Made by a program: the position numbers and the translations under genes. Positions 58,377-61,399 of a stretch of 61,399 nt of DNA are shown piece by piece. Under the pieces are notes generated by a model. That model was not told the origin of the DNA and did not search any database. It saw nothing but the letters and a program-made list of their open reading frames with translations. Position 1 is the stretch's first letter. Each line of letters begins with the position of its first letter. The stretch covers positions 1-61,399 of the forward strand of contig RXJX01000029.1 of the NCBI GenBank assembly GCA_003963245.1, read 5' to 3'. Source of the DNA: Neisseriaceae bacterium (GTDB lineage Bacteria > Pseudomonadota > Gammaproteobacteria > Burkholderiales > UBA11063).

Positions 58377-59434
58377 AGATAGTTTTTTTATGTATCGCTC
58401 TATTGGCAAGTCCACTAGCCTATGCTGGTAAAGTTGTCAATATCTATATTGCTGCAAATTACCTTGCAGATAGTACCGCTCGGCAATTTGAAACTGCCTG
58501 CAATTGTCAGCTTGCACAAAATTATTTTAATGAAAACGATGAAATGCTCGCCAAATTTGCAGCAGGAGCAAGTGGTTATGATGTTGTAGTACCCACGGCC
58601 TACGCAGTTGAGCAACTAGCATCTATGCATAAATTACAAGCACTTGACTTAAAGAAACTACCCAATATAAAAAATATTGACCCACAATTTCTAAATCAGG
58701 CATACGACCCTCATAACCGTTACTCAATCCCCTACGCCTATGATAATGTAATGCTCGCTTATAATAAAAAAGAATTACAACGCCTTGGAATTGTGGCAGA
58801 TAGTTGGGCGGTTATTTTTGATCCAAAATATCTCAAAAAACTAAAAGGAAGGGTTACCGTATTTAATTCTCAGCGCAATGTATTTGCTGCAGCATTACTT
58901 TACCTAGGTAAAGATCCGAACTCCAGCAATATCGATGATCTAAAACAAGCAAGAGCAGTAATTGAGCGAGCGATGCCCTATTGGGCTAAATTTGATAGCG
59001 ATACTTATTACCGAAGTCTAATGCGTGGCAATATCTGGCTGGCGATGAGTTATTCAGTAGATATTTTTAAAACTATTCAAGATCTTAAAGACAGCCATCA
59101 AGAAGTAACTATTGATGCCAGATTGCAAAAAGAAGGAAATATGTATGAGCTAGATAATTTAGTCATACCATTCTATGTTAGCGATACGGCTCTTGCCTAC
59201 CAGCTAATTAATCATCTGATAAGTACTAAAAGCGCAATTGAACTAGCAAACATGACAGGAGCAAGCATTATGAATAATGCGGCACTGACAAAAATTGATC
59301 CAGCCGTTAGAAATACGCCGTGGATTTACCCACCAGATATGCAAAAAATGCATAGTTTTAAAAACTATGCACCTAAAACGCGAATAATGATTAATGAGGC
59401 ATGGCTGGAATTACAGTTGTCATGCCATCAGTAA
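58373..59434 (+). CDS. PotD/PotF-like periplasmic solute-binding protein
   Basis: 353 aa from a GTG that overlaps the permease stop (GTGA). Signal peptide of 18 residues ending AYA. The fold resembles PotD/PotF: GYDVVVPTAYAVEQL (about 63-77), SIPYAYDNVMLAYNK and QKEGNMYELDNLVIPFYVSD. The aromatic residues that stack on the polyamine in PotD appear changed: NWTEYV reads AANYLA, and FWMD reads YELD. There is no ABC transporter gene nearby. In a Fur operon it may bind a siderophore, a precursor or another ligand; this is inference. Confidence 0.82.
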   Translation: MKIVFLCIALLASPLAYAGKVVNIYIAANYLADSTARQFETACNCQLAQNYFNENDEMLAKFAAGASGYDVVVPTAYAVEQLASMHKLQALDLKKLPNIKNIDPQFLNQAYDPHNRYSIPYAYDNVMLAYNKKELQRLGIVADSWAVIFDPKYLKKLKGRVTVFNSQRNVFAAALLYLGKDPNSSNIDDLKQARAVIERAMPYWAKFDSDTYYRSLMRGNIWLAMSYSVDIFKTIQDLKDSHQEVTIDARLQKEGNMYELDNLVIPFYVSDTALAYQLINHLISTKSAIELANMTGASIMNNAALTKIDPAVRNTPWIYPPDMQKMHSFKNYAPKTRIMINEAWLELQLSCHQ

Positions 59435-59446
59435 ATCTTCAATACA

Positions 59447-61015
59447 TTAATTAGCGTATTTCAATAATAAATAACCACGAGTCCAAGTAAGAACTGTTGT
59501 TCCATTTTGTCGCGGAGATAAAACTCCGGCAAAACTTGCCGTGCTTCCATTAAATAATCCATTAGTTCCAAACAAGAATGAATCCATAAATGTTCCATTT
59601 GGACAAATCGCCTGCTGTTGTAATTTTATACCAGGAACTATTGGTGATGCACATTTTGTAGTTAACGCACTTTCAAACGCTGCCGAACTAAACCCTGTTG
59701 ACTCAGCAAGATTAAGATCACTAGCTGTATAATAAAAATTATCAATCCCAACAAAAGGACTGGTACTAGTTTGTAAAATAGTTTTTAATGAAGATATTGT
59801 CGCAGTATTGCCTTCATTATAAGTACCATTATTATTACGAGCTAAGGACACTACCTGACTTTCAATAACATTATACTTAGCACTACAACTAGTTAAATTA
59901 AAACTTGGACTACCTACACTTAAATCAAGGTTAAGCGATTCTGCACTTAAAGTAAACCAAGGCGCCGTAGTTACGAGATTAGCCGGAAAAATATTTGGAT
60001 TTAACAGCGTTGATGGATAAAGCGCAATACCACTATCTTCGGTTGTGCTAGAAACAGTTGCACCAGTTGCGAAACAATCAAGTCCACCATCTTGATTACT
60101 ATAAAGATATGCACGAACATATTTACGTGCGTCATCGCCACCTAATCCTAATATCGTTTTACTATAAACATTGAATGTTTTACCATTAATTGATACACGG
60201 TAAATATTACTCTCATCACTTGGTGCTGCATTTACTGGAAAGGCAATCTGCATTGATGAACCACCAACCTCAAAATCACCAACTGGAGTTTGTGCAGTTG
60301 AGCTAACAGTAGGATTACCATTAAAAGCATTATAGTAATAATCATTTAAATTCGTCCATGTCCAAACACCTTCTTCACTATTACCATTAATTGTTTTAAA
60401 TTCGCCAGTTGCAAAGCCCATTCCTGCGACATAGGTTTTCATTATTTGGTAATAAGCTGCTATTGATTCGCTTGAATAACTACCACCATTACGAGTATCT
60501 TCAGTACGCATACCTGCAGTAGCAAAAAGTTCTGTTTTTACTTGGGAACGAGTTAGCCCATTTGCTGCTAAGGTAGTATCTTGAGAATTTAATAGTGGAG
60601 CCAGTACACATGGGCTAACATCAGATTCTCCTAAACCAACAATTTGAACTTGTTTACCTGTTGTTTGTTCTGTACCACCAGTACAATTAACTGGTCTAAC
60701 ACCACCTGGAAGTGTATTTACTCCAGCTTTATCAACTAATTCGATAGTTCCATTACCATTTAAAAAATCATTGATACCATTATCATTATACTCTTTTTCA
60801 CTTAGTTTTGTAATCTGTGGATATCCACCATTCCCAGGAATAACTTTATAAAATGATAAACGAGTTCCGCTGCTTCCCGCATCAAAAAGAATAGTGTATA
60901 CTGGCGACGTTGCTGAAGAGGAGTTAACAACAGTACCACCACTACCACATCCAAATAATGCGATACTGCCAATGAATATACTCTGGATTTTTAATAAATT
61001 TAATTTTTTCTTCAT
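59447..61015 (-). CDS. Ecto-NTPDase (CD39/GDA1 apyrase) lipoprotein
   Basis: 522 aa. The signal sequence ends in LFGC (Cys23), a lipobox. All key apyrase conserved regions are seen: ACR1 FDAGSSGTR (44-52), ACR2 ATAGMR (165-170), ACR3 GNSEEGVWTW with the catalytic Glu at 215, and ACR4 FEVGGSSMQIAF (about 245-256). NTPDases hydrolyse nucleoside tri- and diphosphates; bacterial members are known from Legionella. Compared with Legionella enzymes (about 390 aa), this one has extra loops, rich in Asn and Ser. GGGAAAG precedes the ATG. It converges with the iron operon with a 12-nt gap and has no obvious partner genes. Confidence 0.88.
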   Translation of the reverse strand: MKKKLNLLKIQSIFIGSIALFGCGSGGTVVNSSSATSPVYTILFDAGSSGTRLSFYKVIPGNGGYPQITKLSEKEYNDNGINDFLNGNGTIELVDKAGVNTLPGGVRPVNCTGGTEQTTGKQVQIVGLGESDVSPCVLAPLLNSQDTTLAANGLTRSQVKTELFATAGMRTEDTRNGGSYSSESIAAYYQIMKTYVAGMGFATGEFKTINGNSEEGVWTWTNLNDYYYNAFNGNPTVSSTAQTPVGDFEVGGSSMQIAFPVNAAPSDESNIYRVSINGKTFNVYSKTILGLGGDDARKYVRAYLYSNQDGGLDCFATGATVSSTTEDSGIALYPSTLLNPNIFPANLVTTAPWFTLSAESLNLDLSVGSPSFNLTSCSAKYNVIESQVVSLARNNNGTYNEGNTATISSLKTILQTSTSPFVGIDNFYYTASDLNLAESTGFSSAAFESALTTKCASPIVPGIKLQQQAICPNGTFMDSFLFGTNGLFNGSTASFAGVLSPRQNGTTVLTWTRGYLLLKYAN

Positions 61016-61399
61016 TACGCTTTCCCTGTTAAATAAAATATAATAACATTTGTTAATTCTTATGCTTTCTTATTTTGCAGTAACAATTGTAACAACTGAG
61101 ACACAAAATAATAAAGCATTCTAAATTATTTACTTAAATTTGTAATATTAAGCTTAACTACAAAGTTTTTAATTCCTTGCTCTCCCAATAGGTTGTATAA
61201 GATTATTTAGTGTAGTTTTTTATAACATAGACCCCCACAAACCTCCTTTACAAATGAGAAATCTAATTCTAATCATATCTCATTTCTGCCAATACGTAAG
61301 AATTACCCGAGTCCTCATTTTTTTATGCTTGAATAAGTAACTCAAGCTGAGTAAACTGATCTTTAACAAGTTGGTAATTAAAAAATAACGCAGTCGTAT
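61016..61399. other. Non-coding region at the right edge
   Basis: 384 bases upstream of the apyrase gene, AT-rich. It holds an inverted repeat AAATGAGA/TCTCATTT (61252-61259 and 61278-61285) with an 18-nt centre that looks like spread Fur half-sites, and a possible partial gene at the end. Otherwise nothing recognisable; the apyrase promoter was not identified. Confidence 0.4.
61323..61399 (-). CDS. Possible 3' end of a gene cut by the window
   Basis: On the minus strand a frame open from the window edge ends in TAA at 61323-61325 and reads TTALFFNYQLVKDQFTQLEL then LIQA, which looks protein-like (24 codons seen). Identity unknown and too short to assign; could be chance. Confidence 0.3.
   Translation of the reverse strand, partial: TTALFFNYQLVKDQFTQLELLIQA

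Overview
The window is an AT-rich, densely coded bacterial chromosome segment with a Gram-negative cell plan: Tat translocase, TonB/ExbBD, a TonB-dependent receptor, several lipoproteins and a BolA-murA-ABC transporter block. Gene orders such as HIT-tatA-tatB-tatC and ABC ATPase-ABC permease-bolA-murA are typical of Betaproteobacteria. Together with the low GC they suggest a low-GC betaproteobacterium, perhaps Neisseriales (Aquella-like). That placement is inference from gene order and protein style; no search was run.

Layout. (1) 133-5656: a small nucleotidyltransferase and an ABC exporter that may be the tail of a peptide-modification cluster, a lipoprotein with a Ser-Pro repeat linker, and an aromatic-acid type efflux pair (FUSC protein plus HlyD-type adaptor). 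(2) 5968-9831: an asparagine/aspartate block with periplasmic asparaginase, aspartase and a dicarboxylate/amino-acid symporter. (3) 9923-23946, minus strand: most of de novo purine synthesis (purL, purC, purF, purM, purN, purH), interrupted twice. A J-domain gene and a FRG-domain gene lie between purL and purC. A four-gene block (APH(6)-like kinase, ABM protein, Dph6-like ATPase, GNAT) lies between purN and purH. PurF is the iron-sulfur, propeptide-bearing type. (4) 24126-32110: a PAS-LuxR regulator, purA, trmJ, murI, a TatD nuclease, dadA and an amino-acid permease. (5) 32362-39623, minus strand: rpsO-pnp with a large leader hairpin, and ftsB, ABC ATPase/permease, bolA, murA and an orphan efflux adaptor. 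(6) 39910-47031: tsaD, thiamine pyrophosphokinase, an LplT-like carrier, a DUF945 protein, HIT-tatABC and a GntR regulator.

(7) 47287-59434 is the most distinctive part: a Fur-controlled iron operon. A sigma70-type promoter with a near-perfect Fur palindrome just downstream of the -10 leads exbB-exbD-receptor-tonB. These are followed, with short gaps or overlaps, by a hydroxamate siderophore set: N-monooxygenase, two IucA/IucC synthetases, an N-acyltransferase fused to an extra C-terminal domain, an RhtX/FptX-like permease and a diverged PotD/PotF-like periplasmic protein. The parts amount to a self-contained build, energise and import system, using an MFS permease instead of an ABC importer. 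The fused acyltransferase and the odd binding protein are the best candidates for undescribed biology.

(8) 59447-61015, minus strand: a lipoprotein of the eukaryotic CD39/GDA1 ecto-apyrase family, known in bacteria mainly from Legionella, which hints at contact with eukaryotic hosts or use of extracellular nucleotides. The last 384 bases are mostly non-coding and may hold the 3' end of another minus-strand gene.
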